From the NCBI GenBank assembly GCA_029891345.1, contig CM056994.1:141010457-141074456 (forward strand): 64,000 bases of DNA, in the 5' to 3' direction. The notes beneath the pieces are model-generated. The model was given only the letters and a program-made list of their open reading frames with translations, made no database searches and had not been told where the DNA came from. The translations under genes were made by a program, and so were the position numbers. This document shows positions 20,880 through 31,879 of the stretch, piece by piece. Position 1 is the stretch's first letter. Every line of letters begins with the position of its first letter. This stretch comes from Dryococelus australis. Its lineage: Eukaryota; Arthropoda; Insecta; Phasmatodea; Phasmatidae.

Positions 20880-23520
20880 GGAATCACTTTGTCACTGAGT
20901 GTGACGTCCCTTTACGGCTATTAAAAAGGAGGGCAGGAGGTATTATGGTAGCTTTGACTGTTAATATAGGGAGTTCAAATGTAGGGCTTAAATATTATGT
21001 TGTCAGTTTTATAATAATATGACTTTCATATATACTCATCATCGGTAGGATTACTTATAGAAAGTTTATACTCTATGACAGCTTTGTTTAGTTTGTTAGA
21101 GGTAGCTTAGTTTGGTAATACGTTTTGTTAGTATGTCAGAATAGTATGTTGTTGTTGGTATTGTCACTTGAAATGGCTGAAATGGAAGAAGTAACATGAA
21201 GGTATTGTCTGCTGGTGTGGGCTGTCTGTATGGTTTGATTTTTTTTATAGGAAGTACATACTAATGGTATAACCTTTCGGTATGACTTGGTTGTACAGTT
21301 AGTTTCTTGTATGGTTGGTGTAGCTATTATTTTGATTGGCATGGCCTGATCCATTTTCAGTAGTTTTATACGTGTGACAAAAAGTTGCTTCATTGGTATG
21401 GGATGATTGTTTAATTGTGTGATTATTTTCTAAGAGCGAAATGGTTTGATGTGATGTTTAGTTAGTATGAAAGGGGCAGAATGCTAGCTGTTATGTTTGG
21501 TTAGTATGATGGTATGCTATGGTATCTGGGAATTACGGCACTATAGGTGTTATATATTGATAATTAATAGTAGTGAACTTATGATAGCATTGTTGGGCTT
21601 ATGATTGAAATATTTCATTTTCTCGGCTGCTGTTATGGATTGTTTATATGTGTTTCTAGTAAAGTTTGATGAGGCGAAATGGTAGTCCATATAGATGACT
21701 GTTATGATTTATCAGTAAGTCCGAGGTGTGGTGGTTGATATGATCTGTATTGCTAATAGCATGACTTAGTTATTCTTGGGTTAGAGTGAATGATATTGTT
21801 TGGGCTCTATGTTTTGGTTGGTATGCCTATCTACTGTGGTGGTTCGTTTATATATTTAGATGGTGTAGTATGTTGGTATGCTGGGTTGTATGGCTTTCGA
21901 CATTAAATTGTTGAGGAATGCTAATGTCATGATGAGTGTTATTATATATCTATCTTTAGATTTCATGCTTATTAATTTATCAATATGGTTGTTAAGAATG
22001 CTGGAGGTTTGTTACCTGGTAGGTTTCGTAAGAGCAGCTTTTGGTATGAGTGGCTGGCAAAATTAACTGTTTTGTTGGTTATTAGAGTTAGTTATATTAA
22101 TTTCTCTTATGCTGGTGGTTTGTCACCTAGTATGTTTTGGTTGGAGGGGTTAATACATGGTGCAGGATTAGAATGAAATGAGGAGTTCTTATGTTGCACA
22201 CAAAATGTGACCTGAGTGGCACGAAAGAAGTTGGCTGGGTATACGGTTGGTAAAGTATCCAATACCCCTGGCCTGCAGGTTTACTCATATTTTGCTTTGT
22301 AATTTTTATGTGGTGGTCGTAATTTTCATTGGCATAGATTTTTATAAGAGTGATTTATATTAATGTATGATATGATATTTGGCTAGTGTCTGATAGTATG
22401 ACAATCATGCTGGAATTGTGATTTTTTGTAAGATCAGTGTAGGACGGAGTTTCGCTTTAATTATAGTAAACTGTGCATATTTTTCGTCTGATTACGGTTG
22501 GTAGAGCATATGGTATGGGTGGTATAGATAAATTGAGTTTTTTTGTTTATATGTGATGGCATATTGGTTGGCCTTGTATGACTTGGGTTTATAAGTTTTG
22601 TATAGTATTATAGTGACTAGTATATATTTTTCTGGTGTCCGATGGTGATATTGCTATGACATAAATGGTGAAGTTACGATTTTTCGTATATTTTAGTCCA
22701 TGTGGGCTGAGGTATGCTTGAATTCTAGTGAACAGTATGAGTGGTGATTATATCTAGTCTGTTGATGTTTGGTATAATAAGGTATTTTATTTTATGGGTG
22801 GCATATAATTTGGATGGTGTCTGATGGTGACAAACATGTTGGAGTTACGATTATTGGTATATTTCAGATTGTGTGTTTGCTGAAGTGTGGTTGAATTCTG
22901 TTGGACAGTATGAGTGGTGGGTATATTTAGTCTGGTGATGGTTGGTATAGCAGATGGTATGGATGGTAGAAGCTAAGGAACTATGGAGCAATGGAGCTAT
23001 GGACCAATTTGGCCTATGTCGAATGATCTGGACTATATATATGCTTCTAATGCTAAGGCATGTTCGAGATAAAGTGTTTGGTTTGGGTGGTTATAGTATT
23101 TTGATTGGTTTCAGCCTGCATGATGGACGGTATGAGAAGTTGATTTTTTCTCTGGTACAGGCTGTATGTTTGCTTTCTATGGTCTGTGTGGACGAATGAT
23201 CGAGGTATGCTAGATTTATAGTGGTATGGATAAATTGAGTATTTCGTATTTTATAGGTGGTAGAACTATTAGAATGGGTGTTATTTTATGGTTCGGTCTC
23301 AGATATATAGTTGCTCCCATTATGATGGAAACTCTGCTTGGTGTATTAGGTAGTGCGGTTGAATTGGATTTATTTTGGTCATAGGAGATGGGCTGCTGGG
23401 TGGTCTGAAATTACTTGCTATATATAGTTGATGGTATGGGTGGACAGAATATATTTGACTGGTGTCGGCCTGTAGAGCAGAAACTATGAGCGGTAAATAT
23501 TTTTTTTTGGTAAGGTCAGT
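20880..23520 (+). repeat. TATGG-rich degenerate tandem repeat, copy A
   Basis: A long G+T-rich stretch full of TATGGT and GGTATG words without real coding frames. Inside it, longer units recur. The block with GTGTCTGATGGTGA and, some 85 bases on, ACAGTATGAGTGGTG appears near 22635/22731 and again near 22816/22911, about 181 bases apart, with weaker relatives near 22390 and 23469. The segment near 22480-22522 matches, inverted, the sequence at about 51690-51735. It looks like a decayed satellite-type array. Confidence 0.6.
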
Positions 23521-24630
23521 GTGAGTAACAAAGCTTCTACATGTAAATAAAATTTAAAAAAATTAGATAAGCTAAATCTGAATAATGAATGAAAATATTC
23601 TGAAAAATATGTGTTTGATAGCAATAAAATATCATATCTAGGTTAATATTTATATATGTACTTTAAATGTTAAACATAAAAAGATAAATTTTTGCTGGCC
23701 TATGTCTCTCTGGGTATGCTTGCGAGAGCAGATGGCATGCATGAGTTGTGGGTGTATCATTGAATGTTAAAAGTGCCTGCTTGCGAGTATATATAATCAG
23801 CCGGATTTTAGTTAAGAAGCTTATTTTGACCGTGGCATTCGTGAAATCTTGTTGAAAAAAATTTATGGCGAAGGGTTCTGATTGGACACTTACTAGAATG
23901 GATTGTTTACAGCTGCGTATAAGCATATTTCATTAGTTAGGTATGTGAAAAGTGAATATCCTTCTGGGATGACACTACTTGAATGGCGTGGAAAAACATT
24001 TAAGATTTATATTATAATGTTTGTAGTCTTATGTAAATATATAAATTAAAAAATTATTTAATATCTCGCTGGTTTTGTATCCTGCCTAATTCCCTGATAT
24101 AGGCAGTATGATGGTGCATGGTTTATTCACATGCACAAACATAGAACACAATCTGAGTAGGATGGTTATGCCTACGAAAAATAGCCGGGGCAGTGAATAA
24201 TTATCAATGTGTAATATTCAGACTAAAAAAAATGTATAAATTTTAAATTGATTAATAAATAGTTTTTTCTATTATTTTAATCCTCTATTGTAACCAGTCT
24301 GTTATAAACAGATCTCGTTAAAAAAAAGCACTATGAAGCAATTATATTTTAAGTTGATTGCTGTTATTATTATAAAGGTCTTCAAACATACATTCCTGGA
24401 GCTGGAAATGTAACCTGCCACCTAACAATTTCACGAGCCTGCCTGCATCCTAAGAGCTCGAAAATAATATATTTGTCTACCTAAATATGTGTACACATAC
24501 TCATACTTACGAACCCATTTTGCTTTGCTACATAATTATTTAAATATTATGTATATACAAATGATTAAGCCCTGACTGAAAACAATGAAATGATTTTAAC
24601 GCAACTTTAAAGCACTCGGCTCGTTGTGAT
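23521..24630. other. AT-rich gene-free stretch with a TATA-like box
   Basis: No supported gene. A TATATATAATC box at about 23788-23798 stands ahead of a GC-richer patch and could be a Pol II core promoter, but no downstream gene supports it. Confidence 0.3.
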
Positions 24631-24636
24631 TTCATG

Positions 24637-24700
24637 GAGGCCCTGTGGTTAGCATAACTGACTTCTTATTCAAAGGTTCCAGGTTGAAATCCTGTTTTCG
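24637..24700 (+). mobile_element. tRNA-derived SINE head
   Basis: A Pol III A box (TGGTTAGCATAACTGA) and B box (GGTTGAAATCC) are spaced as in a tRNA. A T-run follows at about 24715. The stems do not fold into a proper cloverleaf, so a SINE rather than a tRNA gene. Confidence 0.55.
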
Positions 24701-24724
24701 AGCAAGAAAATGTTCTTTTTTTTT

Positions 24725-25440
24725 TAATGCTCAAGCTGTCGTGGGTAATTATGAAATTCACAAAATTAAAATTAATTAAACTGAAACATATACTTAAAAA
24801 TTCATTTTATGCGTTATTAAATATTTTTTTCGGTGTTCTAAGATGATAAATAAAATTAATTAAAATAAATCTAATTAGTTATAAATGTATTGCTAGGAAT
24901 AAATCTAATTGGCAAGGCCGACCAGCTGATTCCCTCATAGTCAAGGCCCCATGCGACACCTACTGATGACGTCGCTGCACGTTTGGCCTGTCGCAGCTGT
25001 TAAGTCTTGCTAGAGGATCTGTTGACAAGTGCGTGCATACATGCGTGCAGGGTTACAGTGATAGGCGACTTTATTTTCGTACAAGAGTAAACACAAATTG
25101 AATAAAGTAAAATACTAAGAAAAACATTAAATTTAAAAATCAATTATTATATAAGTTATATCTAAATAATAAAATAACTATCAAAATTTGTAAAACTTAC
25201 AAATATACATAAAAATTAAATACTTAAAAATTATATAGTATTAATCTAAATAATAAAAATCTTAATAAACATAATTGAAAAATAACGATGTGTGTATAAA
25301 TTAATAAAGTTAATTCTATTAAATAAAAATTTCTATATGTTAATAAATATCTTAAAGATTATAAAATAATAAAAAAACATTATGCCTTTAATGAGAGACA
25401 AGATATTCTTTATTAATCTGCAAGCTATATACTCTTAATG
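24725..25440. other. AT-rich gene-free stretch
   Basis: A very AT-rich part (25080-25380) with no supported feature. A moderately GC-rich patch at 24915-25060 is unexplained. Confidence 0.4.
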
Positions 25441-25463
25441 AAATCTTGCTCCAGTGCATGTCG

Positions 25464-25540
25464 CGATAGCCCTGTGGTCTAAGGCATGAGTCTGGCGACT
25501 CAAGGTTCGGCAGTTCGGTCCGCACCATTACGGGTGGTAT
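25464..25540 (+). mobile_element. tRNA-derived SINE head
   Basis: A-box-like TGTGGTCTAAGGCATGA (25473 on) and B-box-like CAGTTCGGTCCG (25511-25522). The phrase AAGGTTCGGCAGTTCG is shared with the head at 42970-43035 (AAGGTTCGGTAGCTCG), so both probably belong to one SINE family. Confidence 0.55.
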
Positions 25541-25579
25541 TTTGAGTTCTTAAAAAAGCAGTGCCCCTAGCGACCAACT

Positions 25580-26300
25580 CCATAACTAATTCGAACAAGA
25601 GCGACTAAACGAACGACTGGCCCACAGCCTAGTAGCCAATGCCAGAACTAAGATGACGGTGCTCCTAGCGACCAATGCCAGAACTAATGTAGGAAATAAG
25701 TGACAGATGCAAAAATCAAAGATGGCGTCGAATGAAGGTGACACAAAAATGAGAAACGAAAGAAACAAGGATGCATCGAATGGAGTTGAGTAATCAGTGT
25801 AGCAATATATATAAATAAATGACAAACAAAAACCAAGATGGCGGCCTCCAATAACAGCCAACGTAAAAAATTATGAATGAATGGGAGAGAAAGAAAGAGA
25901 GAGAATTAAATAAAAGAAAAATGCATGAAATTTAATCAGAAAGCACTAGGCAAAAACCATCGGAAAGGAAGAGAGAAGAATAGAAAGGAAGAAAGAGAAA
26001 GAAAGGAAAAAAGAATGCAAGGGAGAAAAATGGGAGCACTTGGCGAAAATCTTCGGAATGCTAGAGCATAAAACATACTAGTTACCTAAATGGCAGTCGA
26101 ACGAAGAGAGTAATAATATGGCGGTATACTGGCTACTATGATGGTGGTCGATGTCGGCGATTTACTGGCTACAAAGATAGCAGCGTACTGGCTACAAACA
26201 GGGTGGAATCCAACATGGCAGTTGCATGAACAGAATGACAGAGTGGGAAGTCTAGCCCCAGCCTCTTTCCCCGAAGGAACCAAACCTATCTAATAAAAGT
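25580..26300 (+). repeat. motif-rich module, copy A (AAGATGGCGG sites, purine run, AATAAA)
   Basis: In order: repeated CTAGCGACCAA..CCAGAACTAA phrases, then AAGATGGCGG-type sites (25717-25727, 25833-25846, 26112-26124, 26209-26221). A purine-rich tract (25880-26035) lies between them, then a GGAACCAAACCTATCT phrase and AATAAA at 26293-26298. The whole order is repeated inverted at 49100-49960. The motif AAnATGGCGGC is the consensus for YY1/Pho-type zinc-finger proteins; binding here is inference. There is no coding frame. Confidence 0.7.
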
Positions 26301-27185
26301 GTTTCTTGGACACTATTTCTATTTAAAAAAAGTTGAGTAAGTGTGGAAGAAACTATAAATATTCTATATGTCCGCCTCAGCCTGCGCAAGAGCCAGCCGA
26401 AATATAGATCACGCATATCGTTGAAAGAAGAGGCTCTGGGTAAAGCACAGGTACCCCAACTTCCGACGCCGAGCAAGCGAGACAGTGTCGGGTTCATCGC
26501 AAATTTGACGCTGCGTGTTCGGTGAACGACGGCATGAGCACACCTTCCTCCTCTGTACCCGACCCAATTGACATAACGTGTTAATTTACCCCGATGGTAA
26601 CATTTATTGAAGTCTGTTCAGTAGATTATGCTGTACGAAGTAACAAACTAACTCACATACATACATAGTTTGTGAAAGATTCATTGCCGTTCCTTTTGGC
26701 TTTCCCGTAGTCGGGTAAAAAGTGTCTTGCTGTCGTAGACGTTTCACGATAAACCTATGGCAGTGGGCCCCGACACAGCCGCGCCTGATTTTTTTACCGT
26801 TGTGTCTCCTATGAGGGCAGGAGTGATTTTGAGAAAACAAACTATCAATAGAAATGTTATAACTAAGTGCGAGCATAACAAAATATACTTTAATGTTTAC
26901 CAATTTCGGTGAGTTACTATTTTAGGGTTTGTTATTCGTCGCTACAATTATGTATTTTTATTGCTGTGTCTCTTTGTTTTGTGTGTTAATTTTCGTTACA
27001 GCGGTCGACATTGTTGGTCGTAACTATGCCGTTCTGAGGCTGTAGCAACACCTTGATGCCGAGGCGTTGCAAGGTCTCCTTGATGGCGCCTCGTGGGTTC
27101 TTGATGCTGTAACATCTAGTCGTCATAGGCAAGTGGAATGATCCTGTGAGGTGAAAAACAATATAACTAAATTTTAAGTAAATTT
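26301..27185. other. unassigned stretch; possible U5/leader of the next element and a weak protein fragment on -
   Basis: A GC-richer patch (26380-26560) follows the AATAAA of the motif module. On -, 27207-26986 encodes YSIKNPRGAIKETLQRLGIK, which resembles the linker between RT and endonuclease in Penelope-like elements, but the match is short and nothing around it confirms it. Confidence 0.25.
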
Positions 27186-27195
27186 TCCTAATGTA

Positions 27196-27420
27196 GTGGA
27201 AGTACAAAGAATTGCTACTCCCTATGTTAAAGCAAATTTGGGACCTTCGTCAGTTCATGCACTGGTAGACTCAGGATCTGCTCGCAATATTATTTTTGGT
27301 AAACTTTTTGACCAATTGATGGAGTTAAAGTTACTAAAATCAGTTGAACCTTGTGAAATTCAGTGTAAACCAGCTTCTGGTGCTTATTTACACATTTTGT
27401 GTTGTGCAACTCTAAAATAA
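27196..27420 (+). pseudogene. pol: aspartic protease remnant
   Basis: Shows VKANLGPSSVHALVDSGSAR, with the catalytic Asp-Ser-Gly in ALVDSGSARNIIF, and a downstream EPCEIQCKPASG segment. Stops end the frame at 27418. Confidence 0.75.
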
Positions 27421-27779
27421 AAAATTGGCATTTTACCTAGATGCACAAATACTTAGGTTCAAAAAACCTTCGTTTGTCCTTTATTTTAGTAGCTGTTTCA
27501 TGGCATCCACTAGAATTATTTGGGATTTTCAGGTACAACACATTTTCTTGAAATTTTCTCCAGACTAAAAAATTATTTTTACCACGAGTAAGGAAAGTCA
27601 AACATTCACGTCTGAAATTAGTGCTGAGTCAAAGCCAGTTGTTGATCCTTTTGCACATTTGGAATCCACACAGTGTGAAGCCAGTTGTTTATCCTTTTAC
27701 ACATTTGGAATCAACACAGTGTGTTGCCACTAAGAAAACTTATAAAAATTACCGAAGGTTCTCACTTCAAAATTAGGCT

Positions 27780-28528
27780 GTACTGATATGTTAGAGTATG
27801 AAATAAAAATCCATGAGAAAGATTATGTCACAAGCCATCCATAGATAAACCGTACCTGAAATGGAATTATTAAAGAAATCGTTTTAGGAGTTATGAGATG
27901 AAGGTGTAATTGAATCGTCCACTTCATAGTAAGGTAGTCCGGCCTTTTTGGTTCCAAAATTAAAATGGTAAACACAGAATGGCCATTTGTTTAAGCAAAA
28001 TTAAGAAAAATACTGGAAAATTTGTCTGTCCCCCTTCATAGCCTTCATTTGTCCATATAATGGTTCGGCAAATCTAAATTTTTCACCACTATTGAACTTA
28101 CTGTGGCTTACCATCAATTTCCATTATCAAAGCAGTCCAAACCAATAACTAGTTTTATGTGTCCTCTGCAATCTTTTCCAGTTTACACGGGTGCTTTCTG
28201 GTATGGCCACTGGTGCTCAAGTGCTCACAAGTAATTGGGCCAATTTTACCATAATTTAAAATTTCAGTATATATACAACTATCTGAATGACCTTGTGATA
28301 TATTCTGAGTCGTTTGAAAAACACATAGCTCATATGAATTATGTTATGTCTTGTTTGGATAAGGCAGGTTTAACTGTTAACCCTAAAAATTTTATGTTTG
28401 CTGTTCAGGAAATCTGGGCCACAAGATTTCTTCACAAGGAGTTTCCATTGAACCGGAGTGGACAAGGTGTATTAGGGAATTCCTGCCGCCTCACGACATT
28501 AAAGGCATTGCCCGTTTTATTGGAATAG
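27780..28528 (+). pseudogene. pol: reverse transcriptase remnant
   Basis: The 5' half survives only in fragments (SPAFLVPKLKW, FTTIELTVAYHQFPLSKQSK, then ATGAQVL). The piece from 28235 reads well: YLNDLVIYSESFEKHIAHMN, then LDKAGLTVNPKNFMFAVQEI. The active-site YxDD is YLND (28280-28291), with the first Asp replaced by Asn, which would abolish polymerisation. Frameshifts at about 28.23 and 28.43 kb. Confidence 0.85.
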
Positions 28529-28539
28529 TGCAGTGTTTT

Positions 28540-29075
28540 GGACAATTTATTTACAAGCTTGCTGAGTAGGCTGCTCCACGTAAAATGTGGTGAAAAATAT
28601 CTCAAAAATTTGTATTATTTGGGGGGGGGGGGGGACAACAGAAAGCTTTTGACACCCTTGATAATGAAATTATGAACCCTCCAGTCACTCAGATACCGGA
28701 TTATTTTAAAGAGTTGATCCTGCAAACTAATGCTTTGAGCTCTGCTGTAGGAGCTATCTTGTGTCAGGAATTTAATAGCATTCGCAAACATATTTCATTT
28801 GCATCCCATACTCTCATACCACAGGAAAATAAATCATCTATTTAGGAATTAGAATGTTTAGGAATTTTTTTTTGGCATTGAGAAATTTCGACAATATATA
28901 GGAGATGCAGACTTCTCGGAGACTGATAAACGTGTGTAGTGCCTTTCGGCCTATCCACGACAACAGGAAAAAAAATTGTCCGCTTGGTTTTTAGGATCAC
29001 ATATTTTAATGTAGGGTGAAACATTTAAAGGATCGCAAAACGCAGTAGTTGATGCTCTTTCTCGAATGTTCGATG
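28540..29075 (+). pseudogene. pol: RNase H remnant
   Basis: Fragments include AFDTLDNEIMNPPVTQIPDY, LSSAVGAILCQEFNSI and ELECLGIFF, then QNAVVDALSRM, the usual end of the gypsy RNase H region. Broken by a G14 run at 28621 and several stops. Confidence 0.75.
28621..28634 (+). repeat. G14 homopolymer
   Basis: A run of 14 G in the RT/RNase H remnant, the second long G run in a retroelement pseudogene in this window. Confidence 0.9.
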
Positions 29076-29269
29076 TTTCAAGATTAATGATGAACTCCAA
29101 GTTATTCCCATTTGCAATGTTTTAGTAGTGTTTCCTTTGGCATTTCCAAAAACCCAAGGAGCATAAAGAAAAGGACGACGAATTGAGCAAATTTGTTACT
29201 AAATAAAAATCTGTTCTTGAACAAATCTCATATTTTCTGTCCATGGGTATTTTATGTGACAAATCCCAT

Positions 29270-30180
29270 GTTAATGTAAACCGTTTTTGGATGCCTACTC
29301 ATCTTAAATCCATGGTTTTTGACCATTTTCATTCATCGCCTCTAGCTGCTCATTTAGGCACACAAAACCCTTCAGGCGATTCGTTAACATTTTATTTAGA
29401 AAGGCATGGATGTTAATATTTCAGAATGTGTCAAATGATATACATTATGTGTTTTAAGCACAGGCCTGCTCAAACACTCATAACACACTCCTATGTCTCC
29501 TCTCTTCAAATGTTGCTGAAAAACATATCCGAATTCTATTCTTTGATTTTGTTGGCTCATTTCGAAGAAGTAAGTCTGCCAATAATATGGTATTAATTTA
29601 TGACGATGCATTTTCTAAATTGGTGTTGTTAGTTTCTATGATAAAGGCTCATTTCTTCATCCATTGTTTGTGCCCTACAGGCCCACATGACTTCATCAAT
29701 CGTGTTCGATAATGATTCCCAAATTATATCAAGAATGTTTCGTGTTATGTGTTTCACTTTTGGCGTTCGCCATATTACTTTGTCTCCATTTAATCCCCCA
29801 CATACATATGCGGAGCATTATGGCTCTTATTGCTTTTCATGCGATGGAGAATTCGAATTGGGACAAAAATCCTCCTTGGTTGCAAATGTCCTCAACTATG
29901 CCAAGCATGAGACTCTTAAGACAAGCCCTTTTACTCTTGTTTTAACTTACTTGCCTAATAACCCATTGTCTAGTTTGTGGCAATTAGATGATTTGTTACC
30001 ATATAATCAAACGGACATACGTCAGATATGGGTAGGCTGTCGTCAAAAACCTAAAACGTGCTCATTTCAAGAGCGGTATCAAGTACATCAAAAATCGGAA
30101 AGACAATCCATTTCGTGTTGGTGATTTAGTTTTGTGTAAAGCTCACCCTGTCAGCAGCACATTTGATAAGGTAAAGGCTA
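29270..30180 (+). pseudogene. pol: integrase remnant
   Basis: Starts with FWMPTHLKSMVFDHFHSSPL and AAHLGTQK, the zinc-binding part with His residues; its Cys pair falls in mutated sequence. The core pieces include HDFINRV, VRHITLSPFNPP and NYAKHETLKTSPFTLVL, then a C-terminal NPFRVGDLVLCK block near 30110-30145. Multiple stops and frameshifts. It ends in a Pro-rich segment (30215-30260). Confidence 0.8.
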
Positions 30181-30414
30181 ACGGACAATCTGTAGAGACT
30201 GATTCCTACAGACTGACTCCTCCTCCACCTCCTCCCCATCTTCCTCCTGCTCCACCCTTCGCTGCTTGGTCATTAGTACATATGAATGCAATTGTCGTCG
30301 GAAAAGTTTACATGAACGTTGTTCCTGGTCACACTACCAGTGTTTTAATTTATTATCAGTCCCGCCCGCAAACTTGAATATTTTGGGCTCTGTGTGGTTT
30401 TTTAGTGTTTGTGT

Positions 30415-30595
30415 GGATGTAGGTAAATGCATGTGGAGGTGCATGTGTGTGTAGGTGCATGGGTGTGTAGGCACATAAGTGTGTAGGTGCATGGGTGTGT
30501 AGATGCATGAGTGAGTTGGTGCATGTATATGTGTATGTGCGCAGATTCATGTGTATGTAGGTGTGTGTGTAGGCGTTTGTGTGTGAGTGGGGTCA
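30415..30595 (+). repeat. minisatellite, about 15-16-bp unit
   Basis: Degenerate units of the form GTAGGTGCATGTGTGT repeated about ten times. The His/Thr-rich open frames on - are translations of the repeat. Confidence 0.85.
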
Positions 30596-30930
30596 ATCAT
30601 ATGATTGTTCTGTCTGGCAGGAGTCAGAGACTAACTCCCGCAAGTGATGTCTCAGTGCCTTATCACAATTGGTCAGCTACAATTGGTCACCTCCATGTTT
30701 GGTTCGTCGGTGTCCGTACAGTGTGTTATTAGTGTAATATGATTGGTCCAAAGTCTGACGAACGAAAAACAAAGATGGCGGAATGGTTATAGTTGGGGTT
30801 GGATCTCAGGAAGTTAGATATTTTAAATTCATATTTTGAATAATTTTTAAATATAACATTTCGAAAAAAAATTAATCATATTTTATAAACAATTTTAGAC
30901 TTTTTAAATTATTGGGAATCTTTGGTTTTA

Positions 30931-31275
30931 AGGGATATCAAGGTCACGGGGTCAAGTTCAAGATCAACTGTATTCAATATGGTGCAATTAACAAGTAACA
31001 TAATATGCTTGCTAACTTTTATGAACTTTTTAACCAGTTATTGTTTTGAAGTTTATTCATGTTTTGGTGTGAAGTTAAAGTTTACCTGCATCTAATATGG
31101 AGCCAGTAGTCAGTAACGTAATCCTCTTGTGCACATTAATTAATTTTTTTATGTTTTGTTTTTCTAGCTTATTCGATTTTAAGGGGCCAAGGCCAGTATC
31201 ATCATCCATCCAATATAGTGTCAGTAGTCAGTAATGTAATATGTTAGTTGACATTTATGAATTTTTTTTCGACTT
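30931..31275 (+). repeat. 118-bp tandem repeat, three units
   Basis: The core AATATGG..(C)AGTAGTCAGTAA.GTAATAT, followed by a T-rich ACATTTATGAATTTTTT-like tail, starts at 30976, 31094 and 31212, spaced exactly 118 bases. Confidence 0.75.
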
Positions 31276-31579
31276 TTCGGAATATTTTTAGGAAAAATTG
31301 ATGTTTTAAGACAAAAAAGAGAAATTTTAAAGGAAATAGTAATTTCAAGATGAAAAGGGAATTTTTTAGGGAAAAGGGGTAGTCGTTAGGGAAAATAGCC
31401 GCTGGGAATCTGTAACTTTAAAATTGTTTTTAAAATTATTTCTTAATAATATTAAAAATAATTTTATTATTCACTATATATAATATTATTAATATTTTTT
31501 TGTTAAATTTTTTATAAATATTTTTTTTTCAAATTTTGGGAATGTCTTAGGAATATTTTTAATATTTTTTTTTTTAGAT

Positions 31580-31860
31580 TTTTGGTGTCAAAAGTCAACG
31601 GTTAAGGGTCAAGAGTCGTGAGTCCTCAGTCCTGCTCTCCGAGTACCGAGTCATAAATTCGCCTCTCCTGATTCCTTCCCTGGCTCAGAGTCACATATCC
31701 GCATCTCCAGTGTCACGAATCCCGGTTTCCTGCTCTGGGAAAATTTTGAACATTTTTAGGGAAATTTATTAGATTTTGAGGGGAGAAAAATTTTGACGGA
31801 AAAAGTGAATAAAGAAAGAAAGGGAAATTCCAATATGGCGGCCGGCCGGTTCCAGCTCTG
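31580..31860 (+). repeat. motif-rich module, copy D (short)
   Basis: A purine-rich stretch (GAGGGGAGAAAAA; AAAGAAAGAAAGGG) leads into CCAATATGGCGGCCGGCCGG at 31830-31849. The inverted copy at 49.17 kb has the same CCAATATGG.GGCCGG sequence. A related AAAGATGGCGG site lies at 30771-30781. Confidence 0.5.
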
Positions 31861-31879
31861 GCTCCAGTTCCAGGTTATG

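Larger units (their letters stand above)
27196..30180 (+). mobile_element. pol: Ty3/gypsy retrotransposon pol remnant
   Basis: Protease, RT, RNase H and integrase follow in the normal gypsy order on +, all broken. No gag or env is visible. Copies of the motif module stand in the same orientation before it (25580-26300) and after it (31580-31860), so they may represent its LTRs. That is a hypothesis. Its RT and integrase wording differs from the minus-strand errantivirus-like element, so it is another lineage. Confidence 0.85.

Noticed and set aside
23521..24130. Possible 5' LTR of the errantivirus-like element, because ATATAGGCAGTATGATGG...TTATTCACA resembles the presumed 3' LTR start
   Set aside because: Similarity is confined to about 35 bases; the neighbouring sequence does not match.
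26986..27207. Penelope-like element fragment on -
   Set aside because: Only one short peptide resembles the family; no RT or GIY-YIG domain next to it. Kept as a remark only.
30356..30596. His/Thr-rich open frames on -
   Set aside because: Translation of the minisatellite.
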